The notes: generated by a model from the sequence alone, not told the origin. A stretch of DNA of 41,131 bases from Hymenobacter psychrophilus (GCF_900107135.1 NZ_FNOV01000020.1:1-41131), one strand, 5' to 3'. Positions 31,553-40,653 are shown, counted from the stretch's first letter. Numbers and translations are program-made.

Positions 31553-32290
31553 TTAAGGCAAGTGCTTGAAAAAAGTAACGCGTTGGGTCGTCATGATGAC
31601 CCGCGCGTACCCGCCGCGCATGCCTACATAGGCCGTGTCGCCGAACACCGCGACGGAGTTGGGATAGAGACCGCCCCAAAGGGTGCGCTTTGCTACCGCG
31701 TCGGGTCGCAGCGCGCGCAGAACCGTGAACCCCTAGCTTTGGGCGATGTATATGGTGTCCTCCACCACCGCAAAGGCTTCGGGGGCGTCGTCGAAGGCGA
31801 GCACTTGGGTGTACCCGAACGCGGGCGCCGTGCCTGTCACTTGGTACAACGCCCCACTCCGATGGGCCAAGTGCGCGAGGCCTTCGAGGAAGTACACTCG
31901 GCCCTGATACTGAAAAATCAGCCGCACGTTCCCTTCCTTAACCACCACGGGCGGGGCCTGCGGGTCCGAGCCGTAAAAGCGCAGCACGCCGCCAAATTCG
32001 CCGTGGTCCAATCCTTCGAAGCGCCCGGCGGGGGTGGTCAGGGTAACGGGCCGCCGGGGCCGGCTCAGCACATCCGTCAGGCCGGTCACGAGTTTGCCGC
32101 CTTTGTTGCGCACGGAGTAGCTCCATGCCTTGTTCAGGCGGTACACCATCGGGTCCCATGGTTGGGGCAGGGGCACTTCCTTGAACAACAGGGGGCGGTT
32201 AGTCTGTGCCCCACTGGGAGGCACATTGCACCACCAGCAAACGGCAAAAAGCCACCAGCGCAACCTGGTTGGCAGAAGAACAGAGGTCAT
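31553..32290 (-). pseudogene. Exported β-propeller-like protein broken by an in-frame amber codon
   Basis: The frame starts MTSVLLPTRLRWWLFAVCWWCNVPPSGAQ (signal peptide) and continues for 185 codons to a TAG at 31733-31735. Without any shift the same frame then runs on for 59 sensible codons (GFTVLRALRPDAV…NSVAVFGDTAYVGMRGG…VTFFKHLP) to a TAA. The segments before and after the stop resemble one another (AFAVVEDTIYIAQ / SVAVFGDTAYVGM), as in a repeated β-propeller blade. A single base change thus appears to truncate the gene. Function unknown. Confidence 0.8.
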
Positions 32291-32383
32291 GCGACAACGC
32301 GTAATCGTGGAACATAGCAAGGGACGCCACAACGATGGTCCATTCAATAATAAGCTCGTATTGGTTTAGCTGGGTGCCGCGGG

Positions 32384-32808
32384 CTAAGTAGAAGCGGCTT
32401 GGCCGAAGTGCTGCTGCAGGACCTGGTTGACTTTGTCGCGGGTAAGGGGCTTGGTGAGGTAGCCGGCGATGGGCAGGTCCTGCATCTGCTCGACGTCGCG
32501 GGGGTTGAGGGAGGTGGTGAGCATGATGATGACGACCGACGGGTTTTGGCGTTCGGGCCGCTGGGCGTAGGCGTGCAGGAACTTCATGCCGTTCATAATG
32601 GGCATCTTCAGGTCGAGCAGAATGAGGGCCGGGCAGGTGGGCGAGGCGGGCGGTTGGCAATGGGTGCGCAGCAGGTCGAGGGCCTGCCGGCCGTTTTTGG
32701 CCACCAGCACGGTGTCGGCCACGCCCAGGTGCTCGAGCAGGCGCTGGTTGAGGAAGAGTTGGTGGTGGCGTCGTCGTCGACGAGCAGGGTGCAGGAAATG
32801 GTGGCCAT
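32384..32808 (-). pseudogene. Response regulator receiver domain with a frameshift
   Basis: A single-domain receiver of the Rcp1/CheY-like type that pairs with PAS histidine kinases. The start MATISCTLLVDDDATTN carries the acidic pocket; the rest (LFLNQRLLEHLGVADTVLVAKNGRQALDLL…LILLDLKMPIMNGMKFL…LTTS…YLTKPL) is in another frame and holds the phosphorylated aspartate and the conserved lysine. The shift lies near 32757-32763. It is 33 bp after the kinase gene, clearly its partner. Either the gene is dead or the sequence has a one-base error. Confidence 0.85.
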
Positions 32809-32841
32809 GAAGCGGGCGGGACGGGTGCAAAAGGGGCGGCC

Positions 32842-35727
32842 CTACGCGGCAGGAGCAGCGTGCGGCAGGTGGACGAAAAACGTGGTGCCGGCCCCGAGCC
32901 GGGAGTGGACTTCGACGCGCCCACCGGCGTTGTCGACCATGCGCTTGAGCATGAACAGGCCGATGCCGGTGCCCTCGACATGGTCGTGGAAGCGCTGGAA
33001 CATGGTGAACAGGCGCGGCAGGTGGTCGGGGTCGAGGCCCAGGCCGTTGTCGTGGACTTCGAGCACGGTGAAGCCCTCGCGCACGTGGGACCGGACGTCG
33101 ACGTGCAGGCGGCGGTCGGGGTGGCGGTACTTGAGGGCGTTGCTGAGCAGGTTGTAGACCACCGAGCGCAGGTTTTTCTCGGAGAAGTGGAAGGCGGACC
33201 CCTCGCTGACGGCCACGGTCAGCTGGGCCTTGCTTTCGCGCAGCTGCGGGGCCAGGTCCTGGCGTACGCCCTCGACCACGGCGGCCAGGTTGACCAGGGT
33301 GGTAGCGGGGGCATGCTCTTTCTGCAGCTTGGATAACTCGGTGAGGTGGTCGATGGTGCGCTTGAAGCGGTCGACGGCATCGAGCATGTGGCCGAGTACG
33401 GGGCCCACGGTGGGGCTCTCGGCCAAGGCCGGCGGCAGTTCCAGCTGCAGCAGGTGCAGCAGACCCTCGAGGTTGGAGATGGGGGCTTTGAGGTCGTGGC
33501 TGGCCGTGTAGATGAAGTTGTCCAGGTCCACGTTGGTGCGCAGCAGCTGCTGGTTGGTGGTGCCCAACTCGGCGTTCAGGGCCTCGGCCTGGTCGCGGGA
33601 TTTGCGCAGCTTTTTGGTCAGTTTCTGCAGGGCCAGCTCGGCCAGCTTCTGCTCGTGCACTTCCACCACGGTGCCCACGATGCCCGCGAACGCGCCGTCG
33701 GGCCCGAAGCGCGGCAGGCCCCGGTCGATGGCCCAGCGGTACTTGCCGTCGTGGCGGCGCAGGCGGTAGAGAAACTCAAAGGGCACGCGGCGGTCGTTGG
33801 CGTCCAGAAAGGCGGTGCCCGCGGCATCGGCGTCGTCGGGGTGCACGGCCTGCGTCCAGCCCAGGCCCAGGGCCTCGGCTTCGGTTTGGCCGGTGTAGGC
33901 GTACCACTGGGCATTGAGGTAGGTGCACTGCCCGGCCGGGTCGGTGACCCAGAGCATGGCCGGAGCGTGGTCCGCCATCAGGCGGAAGGATTCTTCCCGG
34001 GCTTCCACCACGCGCCGGGCCGCCACCTGCTCGCTCACGTCGGTGACCACGCACACGATGCCCGTGACCTGGTGCTGGGCGTCGAACAACGGTTGGTACA
34101 CAAAATTGTAGTAGCCGGGGGCGCCGGGCTGGTGGCGGAGCAGTTGAATGGCCTGCTCCTGGGCCACGTAGGGCGTGCCGGTGCGGCGCACCTCGGCCAG
34201 CAGCTCGGGCAGGCCCTGGGCGCGCAGCTCGGGCATGACCTCAAAAAACGGGTGGCCCACCAGGGCTTCGAGCGGGTGGCCGAGCATCTCGGCCATGGGC
34301 GGGTTGACGACGTCGAACACCGAGTTCTCGCCCCGGAACAAACACACGGCCACCGGGGCCTGCGCAAACACGGCCTGGAGCTGCTCGCGCTGGGCCTCCC
34401 GCTCCTGGCGGGCCATCACCTGGTCGGTGACTTCGTAACAAAACACCAGAATGCCGTCAATCCGGCCGTGGACGTCGCGGGTGGCCTGGTAGGTGTAGGT
34501 GATGAAGGTGCGCTCGAGCTGGCCGGAATTGGTGCGGTCCAGCACCACGGGCTCGTCGATGCCGTGGTAGGTTTCGCCGGTGCGGTACACGCGGTCGAGC
34601 CGGTCGAAAAACGGCTGGCCGGCAAACTCGGGAATGGCCTCGCGGTAGGTTTTGCCCACCAGCTCGCGGCCGCCGAAGATGGCGCGGAAGCCGTCGTTGG
34701 CCAGCTCCACCACGTGCTCGGGGCCGCGCAGGCTGGCAATCAGGGCCGGGGCTTCGGCCACCAGCTGGTGCAGGCGCTGGCGCTGGGCTTCGGTTTCGGC
34801 CTGGGCCTGGGCCAACTCCCGGGTACGGGCCTGCACGCGGGCTTCGAGCTCCTGGTTGAGCTGCTCCACCTGCTGGCGGGCCAGCACCTGCGCGGTGACA
34901 TCGGTCGCGAAGGCCTGCACCCCCACGATGCGGCCGCGGCCGTCGCGGGCGGCCTGCACCGCAAAGGTGAAGTAGCGCAGCTCGCGCCGCCCCGCCTGCG
35001 GGGGGGCGATGTAGTACGGGGCTTCGGCGGCGTAGTAGGGCTCACCCGTGCGGTAGATGTGGTCGTAGAGCGCGGTGGCCTGGTAAGCGGAGTCGTCTTG
35101 GGTGGCGGCAACGGGCAGGGCCTCCAGGTAAGGCTTGCCCACCGGGTCGGGCACGCCAAACTGCTGGCGGAAGCCTTCGTTGGCGAATTCGATGACGTGC
35201 TGCGGGCCCACCAGGCGGAGCACCATGCCGGGCGCCGCGTCCATAAACTCGAGCAGGCGCTGGCGCTGGGCGTCGGCGCGGGCAGCTTGCTCGGCGACCT
35301 GGCTTTCGCGCAGGGCGAGCTCGACGGCGCTGCGGTTTTGGTCGGCCGTGTCGGTGAAGCTGACCACGAGCAGCTCGCCGCTGCGCCGGGCCGCCAGGCG
35401 GAAGAAGTTGTCGAGGCCATCGGCCTGGTAGTTGACTTCGTGCAGGCCGGGGTACCCCTCGGTGTACGCGCGCCGGTAGTAAGCGAGGATGCCGGCGGCC
35501 TTGGACTCCGGAAAGCGGGTGAGCAGCGTGCCACCCGGGCGCTCGGCCAGGCCGGCCATGCGCTGGCCGGCGGGGTTGAGGTACTCGATGGCAAAATCTT
35601 CGATTTCCCCGGCCGGGTCGTAGACCGGGCGCAGCACGTTGACGCCGGTGAGCGAGACGTCCAGCAAGTCGTAGAGGAGGCTATCGGGGAAAGACAGGGA
35701 CGCTGGAGTGGGGAAGCCGGGAGCCAT
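32842..35727 (-). CDS. Hybrid-type sensor: five-PAS histidine kinase
   Basis: A 961-residue soluble histidine kinase. Five PAS/PAC repeats occupy roughly residues 15-130, 155-275, 320-440, 450-570 and 575-690; the last has the PAS_3 form GQCTYLNAQWYAYTGQTEAEALGLGWTQAVHPDD. Coiled-coil linkers rich in Ala, Gln and Glu lie between them. The kinase core has the H-box TASHDLKAPISNLEGLL (H744) and an HATPase domain with N (LLSNALKYRH), G1 (VHDNGLGLD) and G2 (GTGIGLFMLKRM) boxes. No membrane segment is seen, so signals are cytosolic. It is read together with the damaged receiver gene that follows. Confidence 0.93.
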   Translation of the reverse strand: MAPGFPTPASLSFPDSLLYDLLDVSLTGVNVLRPVYDPAGEIEDFAIEYLNPAGQRMAGLAERPGGTLLTRFPESKAAGILAYYRRAYTEGYPGLHEVNYQADGLDNFFRLAARRSGELLVVSFTDTADQNRSAVELALRESQVAEQAARADAQRQRLLEFMDAAPGMVLRLVGPQHVIEFANEGFRQQFGVPDPVGKPYLEALPVAATQDDSAYQATALYDHIYRTGEPYYAAEAPYYIAPPQAGRRELRYFTFAVQAARDGRGRIVGVQAFATDVTAQVLARQQVEQLNQELEARVQARTRELAQAQAETEAQRQRLHQLVAEAPALIASLRGPEHVVELANDGFRAIFGGRELVGKTYREAIPEFAGQPFFDRLDRVYRTGETYHGIDEPVVLDRTNSGQLERTFITYTYQATRDVHGRIDGILVFCYEVTDQVMARQEREAQREQLQAVFAQAPVAVCLFRGENSVFDVVNPPMAEMLGHPLEALVGHPFFEVMPELRAQGLPELLAEVRRTGTPYVAQEQAIQLLRHQPGAPGYYNFVYQPLFDAQHQVTGIVCVVTDVSEQVAARRVVEAREESFRLMADHAPAMLWVTDPAGQCTYLNAQWYAYTGQTEAEALGLGWTQAVHPDDADAAGTAFLDANDRRVPFEFLYRLRRHDGKYRWAIDRGLPRFGPDGAFAGIVGTVVEVHEQKLAELALQKLTKKLRKSRDQAEALNAELGTTNQQLLRTNVDLDNFIYTASHDLKAPISNLEGLLHLLQLELPPALAESPTVGPVLGHMLDAVDRFKRTIDHLTELSKLQKEHAPATTLVNLAAVVEGVRQDLAPQLRESKAQLTVAVSEGSAFHFSEKNLRSVVYNLLSNALKYRHPDRRLHVDVRSHVREGFTVLEVHDNGLGLDPDHLPRLFTMFQRFHDHVEGTGIGLFMLKRMVDNAGGRVEVHSRLGAGTTFFVHLPHAAPAA

Positions 35728-36048
35728 GAAGACGAAAGAAGGCAGTAGGAAGAGGCAATTTACCGAAAAGGGTGCGGGCAGCCGGTTGATAACCGGGGAT
35801 ACGCAGGCTGGGCTTTCGCGGCTGGCAGGGCCGGGAAATGTAACGAGCGGGCCAGGTGGTCTGCTCGGGTTGGCGGGCAGCCACTACAAGCCGTGGGCGA
35901 GGGTAAAGAGGATGGTGGCGCGGGTGATGCGCAGGGCTTCGGCGGGCTACTGGGCTGCGCACCGGAGCAGCTTGCCGTACTTTTTGCGGCCCCTCTCCAT
36001 CTGGGCTGGCGTCAGCTCGTGGACCCAGACGGTAGTGTTTCTGAGGAG
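35728..36048. other. Junction region before the truncated efflux gene
   Basis: No gene supported. Homology to a membrane-fusion protein begins abruptly at about 36049, so this holds the breakpoint that removed its 5' part. Confidence 0.45.
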
Positions 36049-36780
36049 CGGGGCACCATCTCGCCCAACGACCTGGAACAGGCCCGTGCCGCCATGCAGG
36101 CCGACCAGGCCAACGTGCAGGCGGCCTATTCTGAGCTGCAGGCCAGCCGCGAACTGAGCAACTACCTGGTGGTGCGCGCCCCGTTCGGCGGCATCATCAC
36201 GGCCCGCAACGTATCGGTGGGCGCGTTGGTGGGGCCGGGGGCCGGGCAGCCGGCCGCGCCCCTGTTCTCGCTCGAAAACAGCCGCACCCTGCGCCTGGAG
36301 GTGGCCGTGCCCGAGGCGGCGGTCGGCCAGTGGCTGCAGCCCGGGGCCCGGGTACCCTTCACGGTGGCCGCCTTCCCCGGCCAGACGTTCAGCGGCACTT
36401 TCCGCCGCAACGCCAGCCGCCTGAGCCCGGAAGTGCGCTCGGAGCTGGTGGAAATGGAGGTGCCCAACGCCGATGGCCGCCTGAAAGCCGGCATGTATGC
36501 CCAGGTACTGGTGGCGCTGCCCACTGCCGCCGATGCCCGCGCCGTTCCCATCTCGGCCGTGTTCACTGCCCCCGATGCGCCCCAGCAGGCGCGGGTGGTG
36601 CGCGTGCAGCAGGGCCGCGCCCAGTGGGTGCCGGTGCGCAAGGGCCAGCTGCTGAGCCGCGACTCGGTGCTGGTGTTCGGGGCCCTGCAGCCCGGCGACG
36701 AGCTGGTGCGCGAGCAGGCCGACCAGGTGCCGGACGGTCAGCCCGTAACCGTAGCCAAACCCCGGCCCGCCGGCGCGTAG
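36049..36780 (+). pseudogene. RND/HlyD membrane-fusion protein, 5'-truncated
   Basis: The frame gives a recognisable C-terminal two-thirds of an efflux periplasmic adaptor: the coiled-coil end GTISPNDLEQARAAMQADQANVQAAYSEL, the lipoyl half NYLVVRAPFGGIITARNVSVGALVG, the β-barrel (LRLEVAVPEAAVGQWLQPGARVPFTVAAFPGQTFSGTF) and the membrane-proximal domain (VPISAVF…VRVQQGRAQWVPVRKGQ). The signal peptide, first lipoyl half and start are missing; sequence upstream does not resemble the family. No RND pump gene follows. A fragment left by rearrangement. Confidence 0.85.
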
Positions 36781-36832
36781 CCGCTTCTCTCTACTCCTTT
36801 TTCCATTGTTTTACCTTTTCAACTTCTTGATT

Positions 36833-37446
36833 ATGAATCTGAATTGCAAAAATCTGTTGCAGTGGCTGCCCCTGGCCATGTTCGCCCTCGTCCTGTTTAT
36901 CCCCCCTGCGCACGCCGGTGCTGGGGGCCCTCCAACGCGGGCTGCTGGCAACGGGTCTGTGGAAGGCCGAAGCGCCCATGGCCGCCCCCCCCCCCCGGCC
37001 CGCCCATGGTGCATACGAGCGGGGCAGCCTATCCCCACAATCTGCCATTGCTCACCTTCGATGGCAAACACACGAGCCTGAGCGAGCTCAAGGGCAAGGT
37101 GGTATTCGTGAATATGTGGGCCAGCTGATACCCGCCCTGCGTGGCTAAAATGCCGGGAATTCAGGTGCTCTACCAAAAAGTGGACCCTAAGAAGGTCGCT
37201 TTCGTGATGCTGTCACTGGATGAGAATCCGGCTAAGGCCCGGGCTATGGTGAAGCGGCAGGGCTACAGCTTCCCGGTGTATTTTCCGCAGGGACCCCTGC
37301 CAGCACCCTTTAATTCCAGCGCCATTCCCTCTACCGTCATTCTCGGGCCCGATGGCCAGGTAGTGGCCCGCCACGAGGGCATGGCCGAGTACGATACCCC
37401 CGAGTTTCTGGCCGCGCTCGAAAAGCTGGCCCTGACGGATAAGTAA
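36833..37446 (+). pseudogene. TlpA-like thioredoxin, inactivated
   Basis: An exported TlpA/ResA-type thioredoxin in pieces. The membrane start MNLNCKNLLQWLPLAMFALVLFI is in one frame, VLGALQRGLLATGLWKAEAP in a second, and the domain (PHNLPLLTFDGKHTSLSELKGKVVFVNMWAS…) in a third; one shift coincides with a long C run near 36986. At the redox site the expected WCPPC reads TGA-Tyr-Pro-Pro-Cys: a stop in place of Trp and a Tyr in place of the first Cys. The rest (KMPGIQVLYQKV…AIPSTVILGPDGQVVARHEG) continues in the same frame after the stop. Confidence 0.87.
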
Positions 37447-37617
37447 GCCAACTGAGTTGAAGGGCGAAGTTTTTAAATCACTTCTTTCTTTGAACAGCGC
37501 GTATTTAGCGTCGGACTGTCTTCTTAAACAGGAGGCGGAACCAGAGGGCCGGACCAAGAAGGTGAGCCGTTTCTTATGGCCCCACGTTTAGGGGTTACAC
37601 TTTCTTCTGCTTCTGTT

Positions 37618-38550
37618 ATGGACCTGCACTTCGTTCGCCGCGGCACCGGCCGCCCCCTATTACTGGTTCACGGCCTCGGCGGCAGCTGGCGGTCCTGGAA
37701 CACCATTCTCGACACGCTGGCGGCCGAGCGCGACGTTATTGCCGTGGACTTGCCCGGCCACGGGCAGACCCCGAAACTGTCCAGCATCCATTCTATCGGC
37801 AACTTGGCCGATGCGGTGACGGACTTTCTGGCCCAGCACGACCTGCTCGGCATCGACGCCGTGGGCAGCTCGATGGGCGCGCGGCTGGTGCTGGAGCTGG
37901 CCCGGCGCGGCGGCGTGCTCGGCGCGGTGGTGTCGCTGGACCCGGGTGGGTTCTGGCAGGGCTGGCAGATTCCAGTTTTCTACCACTCGGTGTCCCTGTC
38001 CGGCAAGCTGGTGACGGCCCTGCAGCCGGTGATGCCCGCGCTGGCCGGTTCGGCCGTGGGGCGCACCGTGCTGCTGCCGCAGTTTTCGGCCCGGCCCTGG
38101 GCCGTGGACGCGCAGCTGGCCCGCGACGAGATGTACAGCTTCGCCCACTCGCCCGCCTTCGACGAGTTGCTCGACCAGCTGGCGCATGGCGAAGTGCAGC
38201 GGCCCGCGGCCAAGGGCAGCATTACCGAGCCCCTGGTTATTGGCTGGGGCCGGCAGGACCGGGTGTGCCTGCCCAGCCAGTCGCGCCTGGCACTGGAGAA
38301 GTTCCCGGATGCACACCTGTATTGGTTCGAGCACTGCGGCCACTTTCCGCAGTGGGACCAACCGGCCGAAGCCGCGCGCCTGATTTTGGCCGTGACCAAC
38401 CGCGAGGCCCTTCCCGAGACATTCAGGGCCCGGGCGAAACCAGCAAAGGCAACGCTTGGGCTGCCCCCAGCGACCATCGTGGGGGCCGCGCTGGCGCTGC
38501 TGGCCGGCGGCCTCTGGCTGTGGTCGGCGCGGCGAAAACCGCAGCACTAG
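37618..38550 (+). CDS. Alpha/beta-hydrolase with C-terminal membrane helix
   Basis: A 310-residue alpha/beta-hydrolase. The oxyanion segment LLLVHGLGGSWRSW, the nucleophile elbow VGSSMGAR (serine), the acid in GWGRQDRVC and the histidine in FEHCGHFPQWDQP form a full catalytic set, so the enzyme should be an active esterase or lipase-like hydrolase; the substrate is unknown. An extra C-terminal helix (ATIVGAALALLAGGLWLW) followed by RRK suggests anchoring in the inner membrane. An ATG 14 codons upstream is possible but would add a non-conserved tail. Confidence 0.9.
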   Translation: MDLHFVRRGTGRPLLLVHGLGGSWRSWNTILDTLAAERDVIAVDLPGHGQTPKLSSIHSIGNLADAVTDFLAQHDLLGIDAVGSSMGARLVLELARRGGVLGAVVSLDPGGFWQGWQIPVFYHSVSLSGKLVTALQPVMPALAGSAVGRTVLLPQFSARPWAVDAQLARDEMYSFAHSPAFDELLDQLAHGEVQRPAAKGSITEPLVIGWGRQDRVCLPSQSRLALEKFPDAHLYWFEHCGHFPQWDQPAEAARLILAVTNREALPETFRARAKPAKATLGLPPATIVGAALALLAGGLWLWSARRKPQH

Positions 38551-38858
38551 CCTGCTGAGCAATTACGCGTAAGCGAGTTGGGGGTCGCCGTTACCGCACA
38601 AAAAAGCCCTGGTCCTGCGAAGGCACCACCAGGCGACCGGTAAGCGATTCATGGTCCTGAGTGCTCCATGTGAAACCCCTCTTTTCACCAAACGGACTTT
38701 CTGGATGAGTAATTTCGCAATGCCGTGAGCCCATTGTGAACCCATTACTTTACCGCAAAATGTGTATTTAGAAGCCAGGGAGCACGGTTTAGGGCTCGGT
38801 GTATCGGTGCTGTGAGCCCCTTGTGAGCCCTTTCGCGCTTGCCCCGTCGGCAGGTGAC
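38551..38858. other. Spacer with phased 11-bp repeats
   Basis: No gene seen. It holds the two GTGAGCCC repeat pairs listed separately, close to the end of the Fic gene on the minus strand. Confidence 0.45.
38725..38830 (+). repeat. Two copies of a tandem 11-bp repeat
   Basis: GTGAGCCCATT-GTGAACCC (38725-38743) and GTGAGCCCCTT-GTGAGCCC (38812-38830) match at 17 of 19 bases. Each copy is itself a pair of 11-bp direct repeats, about one helical turn. The starts of the two copies are 87 bp apart. Confidence 0.65.
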
Positions 38859-39977
38859 TTATCGGGCGTCGGGTTCGGGCGCCAAGCGATAGCTGGTGCT
38901 GCGCCCACCGGCGCCTTCGTGCACCAGCACACCCTGGGCCACCAGGTCGGCGATGTCGCGGCCGGCCGTGTCTTGGGAGCAGTGGGCCATGCGCGCCCAT
39001 TTGGCCGTGGTGAACTTGCCCTCGAAGCCGTCGAGTAGCCGCGTGAGCAGCTGCCGCTGCCGGACCGTGAACGCCGCGTCCCGGTGCTGCTCCCAGAAGC
39101 GGGCCTTGGCCAGCACTTGCCCCAGCGTTTGCTCGGCGGCTTGCAGGGCCCGGCCCAGGCAGCCTAAGAACCAGTCCAGCCAGGGCGTCACGTCCAAGGG
39201 CCCGCGCTGGCTGGTTTCGAGCAGGTCGTAATACGCTTGGCGCTCGGCCTGGATTTGCGCCGACAGGCTGTAGCAGCGCTGGCCCGTGCCGTCGGCGCGG
39301 GCCAGCTGCAAATCGGCGATGGCCCGGGCGATGCGGCCGTTGCCGTCGTCGAAGGGGTGAATCGTCACAAACCAGAAATGCGCCAGCCCCGCTTTGAGCA
39401 CGGGGTCCAGGCCCTGGTCGGCGTTGAACCAGGCCAGGAAGTGCTGCATCTGCGCGTCGAGCTCCGCGGCGGCGGGCGCGTCGTAATGCACGCGCTCGCG
39501 ACCCAGCGGCCCGGACACGACCTGCATGGGCCCGGTGCGCCACGCGCCCACCTGCAGCGGGTACAGCCCGCTGTAGCCGGTGGGGAACAACGCCGCGTGC
39601 CAGCCGAACAGGCGGTTCGCGGTCAGCGGCGCGGCGGCCTGCTGGGTGGCGTCGAGCAGCATGGCCACCACGCCCTCCACCCGCCGGTCGGTGGGGGGCA
39701 GCGCGGCCTGTTCGAGCCCCAGGCGCCAGGCGATGGAGGATCGCACCGAGGCCGGGGGCAGCAGTTCACCCTCGATTTCGCTCGACTTGAGCACGTCGAG
39801 CGTGAGCGTACGCAGCGTGGCCTCGGCCCGCAGGTCCACACCCAAGGCCTCGAGCCGGCCCAGCAGCCGCCCCTGCTGGTGACGTACGGTGCCTAGCAGC
39901 GCCTCCAGGACCGCCGGGTCCCAGGTGAAGGCCGGCCAGTCCGGGCGTTCATGGATATAAGGCACTATTCTCCGCAT
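38859..39977 (-). CDS. fic: Class II Fic protein with C-terminal winged helix
   Basis: A 372-residue Fic protein of the DUF4172-Fic type. The N-terminal domain (YIHERPDWPAFTWDPAVLEALLGTVRHQQGRLLGRLEALG) is followed by the inhibitory motif S65-SEI-E69-G70, the active site HPFDDGNGRIAR (H207), and a C-terminal winged helix (QRQLLTRLLDGFEGKFTTAKWARMAHCSQDTAGRDIADLVAQGVLVHEGAGGRSTSYRL). The winged helix suggests DNA binding or autoregulation. Members of this type occur widely in Bacteroidota; targets are unknown. The start is within 10 bp of a TATAC-rich segment. Confidence 0.93.
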   Translation of the reverse strand: MRRIVPYIHERPDWPAFTWDPAVLEALLGTVRHQQGRLLGRLEALGVDLRAEATLRTLTLDVLKSSEIEGELLPPASVRSSIAWRLGLEQAALPPTDRRVEGVVAMLLDATQQAAAPLTANRLFGWHAALFPTGYSGLYPLQVGAWRTGPMQVVSGPLGRERVHYDAPAAAELDAQMQHFLAWFNADQGLDPVLKAGLAHFWFVTIHPFDDGNGRIARAIADLQLARADGTGQRCYSLSAQIQAERQAYYDLLETSQRGPLDVTPWLDWFLGCLGRALQAAEQTLGQVLAKARFWEQHRDAAFTVRQRQLLTRLLDGFEGKFTTAKWARMAHCSQDTAGRDIADLVAQGVLVHEGAGGRSTSYRLAPEPDAR

Positions 39978-40032
39978 AATCTGCGGTGAATATACCCGTT
40001 ATTCGCCGCATGCCCCGACCCGGGCGCTTTCT

Positions 40033-40647
40033 TCAGGTGGCAGGGGTGGTCACTGGACTGGGCAAGGGCTGCACATGCAGGGCCACGCCGCGGTGGTGCA
40101 GGTACTTGTAGAAGGTGGCCTTGCAGATGCGCAGGCTGCGGGCCATGTCGTCGACGCTCAGCTCCCGGGCTTTGTAGAGCAGTTCGGCCGCGCGGGCCGT
40201 GCGCTGGGCTTCTACTGAAAGGCCCGGCTTGCGCCCGCCGACGCGGCCCCGGGCACGGGCCGCAGCCAGCCCGGCCAGGGTGCGCTCGCGAATCAGCTCG
40301 CGCTCAAACTCGGCGAGCGAGGCAAACAGGTTGAGTACGAGCCGGCCTTGGGCTGACGACGTGTTAATGGCGTCGGTCAGGGAAATCAAGCCGATGTCGC
40401 GGCGCTGCAGGTCCGCGACCAGGTCGAGCAGGTGCTTAAGCGAGCGACCCAGCCGGTCGAGCTTGTAGATGTAGACCGTGTCGCCCGGGCGCACTTGCAG
40501 CAAGAGCTTATCGAGTTCGACCCGGGCGGCCAAGGCGCCGGAGGCTTTTTCCTGGTAGATAAGCTCGCAGCCGGCCTGGGTCAGGGCGTCGAGCTGCAAT
40601 GCTAAATTCTGGTCGCGGGTGGAGACGCGGGCGTAGCCAATCTTCAT
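40033..40647 (-). CDS. Serine recombinase (Tn3-resolvase/invertase type)
   Basis: A 204-residue small serine recombinase. The motifs are: MKIGYARVSTRDQNLALQLDAL with the catalytic serine, YIYKLDRLGRSLKHLLDLV, TSSAQGRLVLNLFASLAEFERELIRERTLAGLAAARARGRVGGRKPGL, and the C-terminal helix-turn-helix MARSLRICKATFYKYL. Three short inverted-repeat boxes lie directly upstream of the start (40654-40721) with a regular 26-27 bp spacing, which fits a res site. Likely role: multimer resolution or remnant of a Tn3-family element. Confidence 0.93.
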   Translation of the reverse strand: MKIGYARVSTRDQNLALQLDALTQAGCELIYQEKASGALAARVELDKLLLQVRPGDTVYIYKLDRLGRSLKHLLDLVADLQRRDIGLISLTDAINTSSAQGRLVLNLFASLAEFERELIRERTLAGLAAARARGRVGGRKPGLSVEAQRTARAAELLYKARELSVDDMARSLRICKATFYKYLHHRGVALHVQPLPSPVTTPAT

Positions 40648-40653
40648 ATAGGG

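Noticed and set aside
33346..35748. An 800-codon open frame on the plus strand across the kinase gene
   Set aside because: It is the mirror of the intact five-PAS kinase on the minus strand in GC-rich DNA; its translation is Gly/Val/His-rich with no domain pattern.
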